Source: Streptomyces poonensis | GTDB lineage: Bacteria; Actinomycetota; Actinomycetes; Streptomycetales; Streptomycetaceae | Reading direction: 5' to 3' | Assembly: GCF_014650915.1 (NCBI RefSeq) | Contig: NZ_BMVW01000001.1 | Location: forward strand, 682,001 to 746,000 | DNA: 64,000 nucleotides | In this document: positions 27,773-35,746 of the stretch, in pieces | How positions within the stretch are numbered: position 1 is the stretch's first letter | Layout: each line of letters opens with the position of its first letter | The notes under the pieces: model-generated | What the model was told of the DNA's origin: nothing | The model's database searches: none | What the model saw: the letters and a program-made list of their open reading frames with translations, nothing else | Program-made: the position numbers and the translations under genes

Positions 27773-30108
27773 ACGTGCGGCAGTGGTCGCGGGACCTGGC
27801 CATGGGCGTCAGGTTCGCGTTCACGGGGGGACGCGAGGGGTGGGTGCGGCTGCTGCTCACCGGTGTCGGCGTCGGGCTCGGGGTGGCGCTGCTGCTGCTC
27901 ACCACGGCGATCCCGAACGCGCTGGCGGCGCGGGACGACCGGGCGGACGCCCGCTGGGACCTCACCGAGGCCTGGAGCGACGAGAAGATCCCCGAGGCGC
28001 GCGACGACACGCTGCTGATCGCCGGCGTGCCCACCACGTACCACGACACGGACGTCCGCGGCCGGGAACTGGAGCCCGAGGGGCCGAAGGCCCCGCTGCC
28101 GCCGGGCGTGGCGGAGTTCCCCGCGGTCGGCGAGATGCTGGTCTCCCCCGCGCTAGAGGAACTGCTGGCGTCGGACGAGGGCGCGCTGCTGCGGGAGCGG
28201 CTGCCGGACCGGATCGTCGGCACCATCGGCGAGAGCGGACTGATCGGCCCGTCCGAGCTCGCCTTCTACCGGGGCGGCGAGGGCCTCTCGTCCCACCTCG
28301 ACCTGGGCGTGGTGGCCCGTGTCGACGGCTTCGGCAATCCGTCCACCACGTCCGAGCCCTGGGATCCCGTCCTGCTCCTGCTGGTCCTGGTCGTCTTCGT
28401 CGTGCTGCTGATGCCGGTCGGCGTCTTCATCGCCACGGCCGTGCGGTTCGGGGGCGAGCGGCGCGACCGGCGGCTCGCGGCGCTCCGGCTGATCGGCTCC
28501 GACAGCGGGATGACCCGGCGGATCGCCGCCGGCGAGGCCTTCGCGGGCGCCCTGCTGGGGCTGGTCCTCGGCGCCGGTTTCTTCCTGCTGGGCCGTCAGG
28601 CGGCAGGGTCCCTCGAGATCTACGACATCAGCGTGTACCCGGGCTATCTGAACCCCTCGCCCGCGCTGGCCGCGCTGGTCGCCGTCGCGGTCCCGGCGGC
28701 CGCGGTACTGGTCACCCTGTTCGCGCTGCGCGGTGTGGTGATCGAGCCGCTCGGCGTGGTGCGCACGGCGAGGCCCGCCCGGCGCCGGCTGTGGTGGCGG
28801 CTGCTGCTGCCGGTGGGCGGACTCGCGCTGCTCGTACCGATGATCGGCCAGGGCAGTGAGAACGGGGAGTTCAACCAGTACATGGTGACCGGCGGCGTCG
28901 TCCTGCTGCTCGTCGGCATCACCGCGCTGCTGCCGTGGGTCGTCGAGACGGTCGTCGCGCGCCTCGGCTCCGGCGCCGTCTCCTGGCAGTTGGCCGTCCG
29001 CAGGCTCCAGGTGAGCAGCGGCTCGGCGGCCCGCATGGTCAACGGCATCGCGGTGGCGGTGGCGGGCGCGATCGCTCTGCAGATGCTGTTCGCCGGCGTG
29101 GAGGACGAGTTCACGCAGATGTCGAGGAACGACCTCACCCGGGCACAGATGTCCGTGGAGGTGCCCAGCGGGGTCGCGCTCGGTACGGTCACGGGGAAGT
29201 TCGAGGCGACGAAGGGCGTCGACGCGGTCTACGCCTTCGGCGAGACCTACGTGGGCGACACGCCGGGCCAGGACGCCGAGCGCATCACCGAGGTGACCGT
29301 CGGCGGCTGCCGGGCCCTGCGCGAGGTGGCCTCGCTGCCCTCATGCCGGGACGGCGACGTCTTCGCGGTGAGCGGCGGCGAGTGGGACGAGTTCACTCCC
29401 GAGCTCGCGAAGGCGGGACAGAAGCTCTGGTTCGACCCGGACTACGGCGTCGAGGCCGACTCGGTCGCCTGGACCGTACCCGGGGACTTCAAGAAGGGCC
29501 GGTCGGTGGAGGACCCGACCGGTATGAAGCGCGGGGGCTTCCTGATCACGCCGGGCGCCCTGCCCGAGGAGATCGACCGGCTGCTCGGCCAGAAGGTCTA
29601 CCTGGGAATCGACCGGTCCGTGCCGGACGCGTACGAGTACGTGCGGAACACGGCGGCGGCCATCGACCCGTACAGCGACCCCCTGGTGTGGACGTCCACC
29701 GAGCGGAGCGGCCGCTTCGACTCCATCCGCACCGGACTGCTCGTGGGCGCCGCCTGCGTGCTGTTCCTGATCGGCGCGAGCCTGCTGGTCTCCCAGCTGG
29801 AGCAGCTCCGCGAACGGAAGAAGCTGCTGTCGGCCCTGGTCGCCTTCGGCACGCGGCGCCGCACGCTGAGCCTGTCGGTGCTGTGGCAGACGGCCCTGCC
29901 GATCGTCCTCGGACTGGCGCTCGCGGTGGTGGTCGGTCTCACGCTGGGCACCGTTCTGCTGAAGATGACGAACGTGCCGCTCGCCGTGGACTGGACCGGT
30001 GTGCTGACGATGACCGGTTTCGGCGCGGCCGTGGTCCTGGCGGTGACGCTGCTCAGTCTGCCGCCGTTGCTGCGGCTGATGCGGCCGGAGGGGCTGCGTA
30101 CGGAGTAG
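27769..30108 (+). CDS. FtsX-type ABC transporter permease
   Basis: The 779-residue membrane protein has an N-terminal membrane helix and an extracellular insertion (about 55-195). A first FtsX bundle follows at about 200-330 (RFGGERRDRRLAALRLIGSD). A second insertion is at about 460-640, then a C-terminal FtsX bundle at about 650-775 (LEQLRERKKLLSALVAFGTR). This duplicated layout matches large actinomycete FtsX/MacB-like permeases. Transport substrate unknown. It ends 33 bp before a strong terminator. Confidence 0.92.
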   Translation: MNVRQWSRDLAMGVRFAFTGGREGWVRLLLTGVGVGLGVALLLLTTAIPNALAARDDRADARWDLTEAWSDEKIPEARDDTLLIAGVPTTYHDTDVRGRELEPEGPKAPLPPGVAEFPAVGEMLVSPALEELLASDEGALLRERLPDRIVGTIGESGLIGPSELAFYRGGEGLSSHLDLGVVARVDGFGNPSTTSEPWDPVLLLLVLVVFVVLLMPVGVFIATAVRFGGERRDRRLAALRLIGSDSGMTRRIAAGEAFAGALLGLVLGAGFFLLGRQAAGSLEIYDISVYPGYLNPSPALAALVAVAVPAAAVLVTLFALRGVVIEPLGVVRTARPARRRLWWRLLLPVGGLALLVPMIGQGSENGEFNQYMVTGGVVLLLVGITALLPWVVETVVARLGSGAVSWQLAVRRLQVSSGSAARMVNGIAVAVAGAIALQMLFAGVEDEFTQMSRNDLTRAQMSVEVPSGVALGTVTGKFEATKGVDAVYAFGETYVGDTPGQDAERITEVTVGGCRALREVASLPSCRDGDVFAVSGGEWDEFTPELAKAGQKLWFDPDYGVEADSVAWTVPGDFKKGRSVEDPTGMKRGGFLITPGALPEEIDRLLGQKVYLGIDRSVPDAYEYVRNTAAAIDPYSDPLVWTSTERSGRFDSIRTGLLVGAACVLFLIGASLLVSQLEQLRERKKLLSALVAFGTRRRTLSLSVLWQTALPIVLGLALAVVVGLTLGTVLLKMTNVPLAVDWTGVLTMTGFGAAVVLAVTLLSLPPLLRLMRPEGLRTE

Positions 30109-30140
30109 CCGGGCCGTACGGAGCAGCCGGGCCGTACGGC
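30097..30140 (+). repeat. 18-bp tandem repeat at the permease gene end
   Basis: CGTACGGAGTAGCCGGGC (30097-30114) is repeated with one change at 30115-30132 and begins a third time. The first copy contains the permease stop codon, so the repeat straddles the end of the gene. Confidence 0.7.
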
Positions 30141-30174
30141 CGCGGGCCCCCTCCCGACCCGGAGGGGGCCCGCG
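30141..30174. terminator. Bidirectional terminator after the permease gene
   Basis: CGCGGGCCCCCTCC (30141-30154) pairs perfectly with GGAGGGGGCCCGCG (30161-30174), a 14-bp stem with a 6-nt loop. It lies between convergent operons. Confidence 0.85.
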
Positions 30175-30183
30175 CGTGCCCGC

Positions 30184-30612
30184 TCACAGGCTGTGGCTCT
30201 GCACCGCCCGCCTGGCCTGGGCGAACAGCATGCCCACGTTGACGGACTTGCGGCAGACCACGACGGCGACCACGTCCTGCTGTTCGTTCATGCGGATGAA
30301 CAGGTGGGTGAGGTTCTCGCTGTTGACCAGGATCTCCTGGAAGAAGTGCTGGTCACCGCTGATGCCGCGGCGCTCCTTGAACACCTCCTCGATCATCTGG
30401 ACCGTACGGCCCTGGAACAGGTCGAGGGTGGCGCCGGCGAGCAGGTCGAGGACCTCCGGCGGGTGGCTGTCGACGGTCTCGTACGACAGCAGCATGCCCG
30501 TGGACATGTCGACCACCCCGGAGGCGACGCAGTCGGGGGCCTCGGTGCGCAGCGTCTTGACCAGGCTCATGACCTGGTCGGAGAAGTTCGCGTTCATACG
30601 CTTGGTCGCCAC
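30184..30612 (-). CDS. Roadblock/LC7-like protein
   Basis: The product of about 142 residues has alternating helices and strands typical of the Roadblock/LC7 fold: VMSLVKTLRTEAPDCVASGV, STGMLLSYETVD, and the strands LTHLFIRMNEQQDVVAVVVC. Such proteins bind and regulate small Ras-like GTPases; in Streptomyces they appear in conservon (cvn) operons. The start is a GTG 4 nt after the upstream gene's stop, with GAGGAAG just before; an ATG at 30597 is an alternative. It is the last gene of a three-gene set without an evident GTPase. Confidence 0.7.
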   Translation of the reverse strand: MATKRMNANFSDQVMSLVKTLRTEAPDCVASGVVDMSTGMLLSYETVDSHPPEVLDLLAGATLDLFQGRTVQMIEEVFKERRGISGDQHFFQEILVNSENLTHLFIRMNEQQDVVAVVVCRKSVNVGMLFAQARRAVQSHSL

Positions 30613-30616
30613 TTCC

Positions 30617-31039
30617 TCACACCGCCTCGGACCCGGCCCCGGCAACGGCCGACACCGCCGGCACCGTCTCCGGTGCCGACAGGATGGAGCCGATACGGGT
30701 GAGGGCCGGGCGGGTCTCCTCGTGCAGCCGGTCCAGGTCGACGCCCTCGTCGCTGAGGACCACCATCAGGGCGCTCTCTCCCACGGCGTAGACGGCGGCG
30801 CAGCCGTGGCTGCCGTGGGCGACCGTGCGGCGCAGGGCACCGCGGCCGGTCGCCTCCGCCGTGCGACGGGCGAGGCCCAGTCCGGCGGCGGCGATGGCGG
30901 CGAGGCCCTCCGGGTCGATGTCCTCGGCGGTGTCGGCGGCGATGAGCAGTCCGTCGGCGGCGGCCACCGCCGTGTCGGTGATGCCGGTGACCTGCTCGCG
31001 CAGGCCCCGCATCTCCATGGCCAAAGCCTCGTGATCCAT
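30617..31039 (-). CDS. Roadblock/LC7 domain protein
   Basis: The 140-residue protein has a clear Roadblock domain: LREQVTGITDTAVAAADGLL at the start, RRTVAHGSHGCAAVYAVGES and SALMVVLSDEGVDL in the middle. An Ala/Val-rich tail ends the protein. Roadblock proteins act as GTPase-activating or scaffold partners of MglA-like GTPases. It sits between a DUF4388-like gene and a second Roadblock-like gene in one orientation, suggesting a signalling unit. Confidence 0.83.
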   Translation of the reverse strand: MDHEALAMEMRGLREQVTGITDTAVAAADGLLIAADTAEDIDPEGLAAIAAAGLGLARRTAEATGRGALRRTVAHGSHGCAAVYAVGESALMVVLSDEGVDLDRLHEETRPALTRIGSILSAPETVPAVSAVAGAGSEAV

Positions 31040-31099
31040 GAGCTTGAACTCCCTGACATGAGGTGAGATGACGTGTTGTCCGTGGTCCCTCCGTCTCCG

Positions 31100-32278
31100 T
31101 CAGGTGCCGGAATCCGGGGTCCAGATCCGGTGCCGCAGACGGAAGAACCCTTTCCAGCTCGCCTCGCGGTGCGCGTCGGCGAGAGATTCGGTGATGCCAC
31201 TGGCCCCCGGCCGGCGCCGGGGAAGCTGCCGGGGCGGTTGGCCGGGGGGCGGCGGTGACTGGACGGGGGGCGCGTCCGGTTTCCCTTGCCGGGCAGCTCG
31301 CTTCGGGGGGCCCGGCGCTCGTACGGGGTCCGGTCGCCCGGTCGGCTCCTGCGGGCTCTGTGAGGTGCGCGAGTTCGGTGAGTCCTGTGGGCCTTGTGGG
31401 CCCTGTGGGCCCTGTGGGTCCTGCGCTTTCTGCGGTACGGGATGCGGCGGTACGGAGGGCTCGCCGATCCGTACCAGTTCGCCGAGCCGTACGGGTTCCT
31501 CCCGCCGCAGCGGCACCAGCGCCCCCGTCGCCGGTATGTGCACCGGGACGGGCAGCACCGTCGGCGGCGGGTCGGCGCAGCGCAGGAGGCCCTCGGCGAG
31601 CATGCGGGCGATCTCCACGGTCACCGGGTAGACCCCGCGCCCGGTGATGAAGGCGAGGTCGCGGGCGGTGCGGCGGCCGTTGGCGTGGGTGAGGACGTCA
31701 CGCCGGGCGGACGGCAGCCGGGGATCGTCCGGGGCGGCTCCGGGCGCGGGGAGCGGGCGCTCGCGGTCGGGCAGGACCGGGCAGGGCAGCGCGGCCAGGG
31801 CGGTGAGCTTGCGGGTCGCCTCCTGGAGCAGCCGCAGCGGGCTCTCGCCGACGGCGACCGGCGCGAGGGGGCCGGAGCCGGACGGCTCCGTGAGCGGCCG
31901 CACCCCCTCCACATGGCCCGCGACGACCGCGAACACCGCGTCCTGGAGCGCCTGCATGCGCATCACCCGCAGCTGCGCCGCGCCCGCGTACCCGTGGGCG
32001 ATCAGCCCCGCCTCCGGCCAGCGCCCGGCCCCGGGCTCGTCCAGCAGCCCGTCCCACTGCTCACCGCTGATCCTCCCCGAACGCAGCAGCAGCGCTTCGG
32101 GGCCGGGCGCACCGGGGCTCTCGACGGCGACGACGAGCCCGCCCCGGAGATGAAAGGCGCCACCCGGTCTACCGCTGACCCGGAGTTCCCCGGTGGCCTC
32201 GTCCCGTCCGCATTCGGCGAGCGTGCGCGACAGGAGGCCGTAGCCGGCCCGGTCGAGGGATATCCGACGGTCCGCCAT
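31100..32278 (-). CDS. DUF4388 (PATAN)-like protein with Pro/Gln-rich linker
   Basis: The protein has 392 residues. The first 75 residues (SRTLAECGRDEATGELRVSG, then GGAFHLRGGLVVAVESPG) resemble the DUF4388/PATAN domain, which in other bacteria feeds signals to response regulators and GTPases. A helical middle part (about 90-260) resembles a winged-helix or DUF4388 C-terminal part. Residues about 285-350 are a low-complexity tail with GPQ repeats. The ATG at 32278 has AGGGGGCG upstream; the open frame extends further but into the ahpD promoter region. Together with two Roadblock genes it forms an orphan signalling cluster. Domain call is moderately sure. Confidence 0.65.
   Translation of the reverse strand: MADRRISLDRAGYGLLSRTLAECGRDEATGELRVSGRPGGAFHLRGGLVVAVESPGAPGPEALLLRSGRISGEQWDGLLDEPGAGRWPEAGLIAHGYAGAAQLRVMRMQALQDAVFAVVAGHVEGVRPLTEPSGSGPLAPVAVGESPLRLLQEATRKLTALAALPCPVLPDRERPLPAPGAAPDDPRLPSARRDVLTHANGRRTARDLAFITGRGVYPVTVEIARMLAEGLLRCADPPPTVLPVPVHIPATGALVPLRREEPVRLGELVRIGEPSVPPHPVPQKAQDPQGPQGPQGPQDSPNSRTSQSPQEPTGRPDPVRAPGPPKRAARQGKPDAPPVQSPPPPGQPPRQLPRRRPGASGITESLADAHREASWKGFFRLRHRIWTPDSGT
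31386..31423 (-). repeat. 9-bp tandem repeat encoding Gly-Pro-Gln
   Basis: Near-identical 9-bp units (GTGGGCCCT on the plus strand, about four copies) encode PQG triplets in the tail of the DUF4388-like protein. Confidence 0.6.
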
Positions 32279-32494
32279 CACGCCCCCTGCCGGTCTGTCG
32301 CACACACGCCTGACGCGTGACTCCGAGGGGGGTATGTCTAGCAGCGGGCGCGCGCACCGCGGTCGGACTCTCCTTACCTGCCGCCACCTGACAAAAGATG
32401 ATGTGTCCGGCAGTGCAACGGGATTTGTTCGGTGCTCATTTGACCGATTGGATGACCGTTCAGGACTCGGAGCGTCCTGTGCCAGGATCGTGCG
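32279..32494 (+). other. Intergenic region upstream of ahpD, no ahpC
   Basis: These 216 bp separate the DUF4388-like gene from ahpD. No ahpC or oxyR coding sequence is present. AT-richer patches lie at 32392-32445. Confidence 0.5.
32483..32488 (+). promoter_or_regulatory. -10 box CAGGAT of leaderless ahpD promoter
   Basis: CAGGAT is followed by exactly 6 nt and the ahpD ATG, so transcription should start on the start codon. A separate ahpC transcript is therefore not needed for ahpD expression. Confidence 0.45.
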
Positions 32495-33028
32495 ATGTCC
32501 CTCGACTCCCTCAAGGCCTCGCTCCCCGACTACGCCGGGGACCTGCGGCGCAACCTGGACACGGTGATCGGCGACTCCGCCCTGTCGGCACAGCGGTTGT
32601 GGGGCACGGTGCTGGCGACGGCGATCGCCGCACGCTCCCCCGTCGTACTGCGCGAGCTGGAGCCGGAGGCCAGGGCGAACCTGTCGCCGGCGGCGTACAC
32701 GGCCGCGAAGGCCGCCGCCGCGGTGATGGCGATGAACAACGTCTTCTTCCGCACGCGCCACCTGCTGTCGGACCACGAGTACGGCTCGCTGCGGTCCGGG
32801 CTGCGGATGAACGTCACCCGCGATCCCGGTGTCGACAGGGCGGACTTCGAGCTCTGGGCGCTCGCGGTCTCCGCGCTCAACGGGTGCGGGGTGTGCCTCG
32901 ACTCCCACGAACAGGCCCTGCGCAGGGCGGGCGTCGACCGCATGACCGTCCAGGACGCCTTCCGCATCGCCTCGGTCGTGCACGCGGTCGGCGTCACGCT
33001 GGACGCGGAGGCGGTGCTGGCGCGGTAG
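32495..33028 (+). CDS. ahpD: Alkyl hydroperoxide reductase AhpD
   Basis: The 177-residue protein is an AhpD-type (carboxymuconolactone decarboxylase fold) disulfide reductase. The catalytic pair is CGVC near residue 130, followed by the conserved histidine in LDSHEQAL. In actinobacteria AhpD transfers electrons to AhpC for peroxide removal. As I recall, ahpC precedes ahpD and oxyR is divergent in S. coelicolor, yet here the upstream neighbour is a DUF4388-like gene on the other strand. AhpC must be encoded elsewhere or AhpD has another partner. Confidence 0.93.
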   Translation: MSLDSLKASLPDYAGDLRRNLDTVIGDSALSAQRLWGTVLATAIAARSPVVLRELEPEARANLSPAAYTAAKAAAAVMAMNNVFFRTRHLLSDHEYGSLRSGLRMNVTRDPGVDRADFELWALAVSALNGCGVCLDSHEQALRRAGVDRMTVQDAFRIASVVHAVGVTLDAEAVLAR

Positions 33029-33030
33029 GC

Positions 33031-33066
33031 GCTCCGCCGGGGTGGGGACCCCCGTCGCGGCGGAGC
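33031..33066. terminator. Terminator between ahpD and the AI-2E permease gene
   Basis: GCTCCGCCG (33031-33039) pairs with CGGCGGAGC (33058-33066). The enclosed loop can form a smaller GGGG/CCCC hairpin. The flanking genes are convergent. Confidence 0.6.
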
Positions 33067-33107
33067 CGCATGCCGATACGGCCCCGCCCCTGGAGGGCGC
33101 GGCGCCG

Positions 33108-34484
33108 TCAGTCGGCGGGCGCCGGTGCCCGCTCGGGCGCGGACGGCCCTCCGGGCGCCGTGTCCGTCTTCGTCGAGCTCGCCGGCCCCGTCGCTTCCAC
33201 CGCCCCCACCGACCCGTTCGGAGGCGATACCTTTCGCCGTGCCTCCCGCCGCGCGTGCGCGTGCAGCGAGGCCACCACCGTGTTCGTCACCGCGACCAGC
33301 GGGACGGCGACCACCGCGCCGCCGATGCCCGCGACCAGACCGCCGGCCGACACCGACAGGATGACCGCCAGCGGGTGGACGCGGACGGCGCGGCCCAGGA
33401 TGAACGGCTGCAGGATGTGGCCCTCGATCTGCTGCACCGCGAGGACGACCACCAGCGTCATGACCGCGGTGAACACGCCCTGCGTGACCAGCGCGACGAC
33501 CATGGCCAGCGCGCCCGACACCACCGCTCCGACCAGGGGGATGAAGGCGCCGAGGAAGATGAAGACGGCCAGTGGGACGGCCATCGGGACGTCGAGGAAG
33601 TAGATGCCGATCCCGATGAAGATCGCGTCGATCAGTGCCACTATCACCGTGCCGCGCACATACGCCGTCAGCGTCTGCCACGCTCGCGGGCCCGCCCCGG
33701 CGACGCCCGGCCGGGCCGCCACCGGCACCAGCTTCAGCGTCCACTTCCAGATGCGCTCACCGTCGTACAGCAGGAACAGCGTGCAGAACATCGTCAGCAG
33801 GATGCCCGTCAGGGCCTCGACGATGACCGTCACGCCCTGGATGCCCGCGGACGTGATCTCCTCGGTGTTCGCGCCGACCGCCTCGCGCAGGCTCTTGGCG
33901 ATGTCGTTGATCTGGTCCTCGGTGACGTGGAACGGGCTGTTGAGGAGCCAGCGGCGCAACTCGTCGATGCCGTCCTGGATCTGGTTGGAGAGGGTGTCGA
34001 TGTTCTCCATGACCTGCCAGGTCACGAACCAGCCGATCAGGCCCATGATGACGAAGCCGAGGACGGCGGTCATGGCCGTCGCCGGTCCGCGTGGTACGCC
34101 GTGCCGGCGCAGCCGCGCCACCGTCGGCTGGAGTATCGCCGTGATGAGCAGCGCCACGACGAAGGACAGCACCACCAACTGGACGGCGCTGATGATCCGC
34201 ATCAGCACCCAGACGGTGCCCGCGAGGACGAGCAGCCGCCAGCCGGCCTCGGCCGCGACCCGCATGCCCCACGGCACGGCGGTGGCGGGGTCGGGACGGG
34301 CGGCGACGGCGGGGTCACGGTCGGGCGGCGGCGGGACGTGGTCCGAGGGCGGCGCCTGGACCGGGGAGCCGTTGGAGTCCTCGGACTGCGCCGCCCGCGC
34401 TTCCCTGCGGCGCTGTTCCAGCCGCTCTCCCCAGCCGGTGAGCCCGGCGCCGACCCGACCGAGCCACCCAGGAACTCGCGACAT
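33108..34484 (-). CDS. AI-2E family (TqsA/PerM-like) membrane transporter
   Basis: The 458-residue protein has a Pro/Asp-rich cytoplasmic N-terminus, then seven to eight membrane segments. The family helical region ISAVQLVVLSFVVALLITAI is followed by VARLRRHGVPRGPATAM and, near the end, FIFLGAFIPLVGAVVSGALA. The VQQIEGHILQPFILGRAV segment is a strong family signature. Members export diverse substrates, including AI-2 in E. coli; the substrate here is unknown. The ATG at 34484 is chosen because homology begins at MSRVPGWL. The C-terminal 50 residues are low-complexity. Confidence 0.92.
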   Translation of the reverse strand: MSRVPGWLGRVGAGLTGWGERLEQRRREARAAQSEDSNGSPVQAPPSDHVPPPPDRDPAVAARPDPATAVPWGMRVAAEAGWRLLVLAGTVWVLMRIISAVQLVVLSFVVALLITAILQPTVARLRRHGVPRGPATAMTAVLGFVIMGLIGWFVTWQVMENIDTLSNQIQDGIDELRRWLLNSPFHVTEDQINDIAKSLREAVGANTEEITSAGIQGVTVIVEALTGILLTMFCTLFLLYDGERIWKWTLKLVPVAARPGVAGAGPRAWQTLTAYVRGTVIVALIDAIFIGIGIYFLDVPMAVPLAVFIFLGAFIPLVGAVVSGALAMVVALVTQGVFTAVMTLVVVLAVQQIEGHILQPFILGRAVRVHPLAVILSVSAGGLVAGIGGAVVAVPLVAVTNTVVASLHAHARREARRKVSPPNGSVGAVEATGPASSTKTDTAPGGPSAPERAPAPAD

Positions 34485-34557
34485 GATCCGTCCTCTTCCC
34501 CCGTTCTGCCCCACCACTCCCCCCTGGAGCGGCCGGGTTCGACCGTACATGGCCGAA

Positions 34558-34584
34558 GCCCCTCACCGAAGGACGGTGAGGGGC
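34558..34584 (-). terminator. Terminator after lytic transglycosylase gene
   Basis: GCCCCTCACCG (34558-34568) pairs with CGGTGAGGGGC (34574-34584), an 11-bp perfect stem with a 5-nt loop. It lies 38 bp beyond the stop of the minus-strand transglycosylase gene. Confidence 0.78.
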
Positions 34585-34621
34585 CTGGGAAGGTTGAGCC
34601 GGACCGCGGGGTCCCGCAGGC

Positions 34622-35341
34622 CTAGTACCAGTGGTTGGCCTGCCAGAACGACCACGCGCCGCAGGGGCTGCCGTAGCGCTCGTTCATGTAGTTGAGGCCC
34701 CACTTGATCTGGGTGGCCGGGTTGGTCTGCCAGTCGGCACCGGCGGACGCCATCTTCGAGCCCGGCAGTGCCTGGACGAGGCCGTAGGCACCCGAGGAGG
34801 GGTTGGTCGCCTGGTAGTTCCAGGTGGACTCGTGGTTCACGATGTTGCTGAAGCAGGTGAACTGGTCGCCCGGGATCATCTGCTGGGCCATCGCCTGGAC
34901 CTGCGCGACGGTGTACGAGCTCTGGACCGCGAAGTCGGAGGCGTCGGCGCGGGCGGCGGACCGGCTGGCGGCCTCCTCGCGCTCCTTGCGCTCCTCCTCG
35001 GCCTTCTTCTCGGCCTCTTCCGCTGCCTTCTGCTTGGTGATCGCGTCCTCAGCGGCCTTCTTCCGGGCGGCCTCCTCGGCCTCCTTCTTGGCGCTGGCGT
35101 CCGCGGCGATGGCCTGCACGTCGGCCTGCTGCGTCAGCGACGCGGTCTGCACCTGCGCCTGCTGACCGGCGGGAATGTCCGCGAGAAGCGTCGCGTCGCT
35201 TGCCGTCAGCTCGAGGTCGTCGGGCTGTGCGGTGCTGCCCGAGGCAACTCCGACGACACTGCCGACAGCGGTGACCGCGGTGGCCGAGGCCACTGCGAAT
35301 CCCCGGACCGAAATCCGGCTCACACGGTTTCCTTCCAGCAT
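34622..35341 (-). CDS. Secreted lytic transglycosylase (SLT-like) with coiled-coil spacer
   Basis: The 239-residue protein starts with a signal peptide (basic RISVRGF, hydrophobic AVASATAVTAVGSVVGVA, cleavage near ASGSTA). A Lys/Glu/Ala-rich coiled coil (about 80-130) serves as spacer. The C-terminal SLT-type domain (about 150-239) shows the catalytic glutamate in NHESTWNY, then GAYGLVQALPGSKMA and the terminal SFWQANHWY typical of actinomycete resuscitation-type transglycosylases. It cleaves peptidoglycan outside the membrane. The ATG at 35341 has GGAAACC-like purines upstream; GTG 35323 is possible. Upstream is a dyad that could bind a regulator. Confidence 0.9.
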   Translation of the reverse strand: MLEGNRVSRISVRGFAVASATAVTAVGSVVGVASGSTAQPDDLELTASDATLLADIPAGQQAQVQTASLTQQADVQAIAADASAKKEAEEAARKKAAEDAITKQKAAEEAEKKAEEERKEREEAASRSAARADASDFAVQSSYTVAQVQAMAQQMIPGDQFTCFSNIVNHESTWNYQATNPSSGAYGLVQALPGSKMASAGADWQTNPATQIKWGLNYMNERYGSPCGAWSFWQANHWY

Positions 35342-35746
35342 CGCCCGCTTCGGTGACCCTGGCGGACGCGATCGTGCCCCTGGCTCTGGCCTCCCAACTG
35401 CGGGGTCACGGGAGGCACGGGCCCGGTGGGCAACTCCCCTGCGGGGAGCGCCGGGTGGTGCTCGGGCGGCATACGACGACGCTATGGAGTTCTGTGTCTT
35501 CTGTTGTCCCGTACCGCTGGGGATACAGATGTGTCGTATGCGGGGCCTGACAGGAACGAGACTCTGCCGTACGCCCACACCGCAAGGCAATTCCGAGGTG
35601 CGTGTGAAAGCTCACACCTCTCACGTCCCAGGGACTTCACAGAAACCATCACATGCGAAGGCGCCGCCCGGCTAGGCTCATGGCCTTTTGCCGAACGGCG
35701 CCAACCGGCAGGTGACCGGCAGCCCACCAGGGCAGGACCGGATCGC
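35342..35746. other. 405-bp region upstream of transglycosylase gene
   Basis: This gap holds the transglycosylase promoter and leader. I looked for the cyclic-di-AMP (ydaO) riboswitch often found ahead of such genes and did not see its conserved blocks. A weak GGCGCCG/CGGCGCC hairpin is at 35660-35702 and a TGTGA/TCACA dyad at 35602-35617. Confidence 0.5.
35602..35617. promoter_or_regulatory. GTGTGA-N4-TCACAC dyad upstream of transglycosylase gene
   Basis: GTGTGA (35602-35607) and TCACAC (35612-35617) form a perfect inverted repeat around AAGC. The half-sites resemble those of Crp, but the spacer is shorter than the canonical six, so the binding protein is uncertain. Confidence 0.35.

Noticed and set aside
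34520..34560. tRNA T-arm-like GGGTTCGACC near the AI-2E gene start
   Set aside because: No acceptor stem, D-arm or anticodon arm can be placed around it.
35342..35746. Cyclic-di-AMP (ydaO) riboswitch ahead of the transglycosylase gene
   Set aside because: Expected from the gene type, but the conserved GACCCAA-like and AGCTAAC-like blocks are not present on the minus strand.
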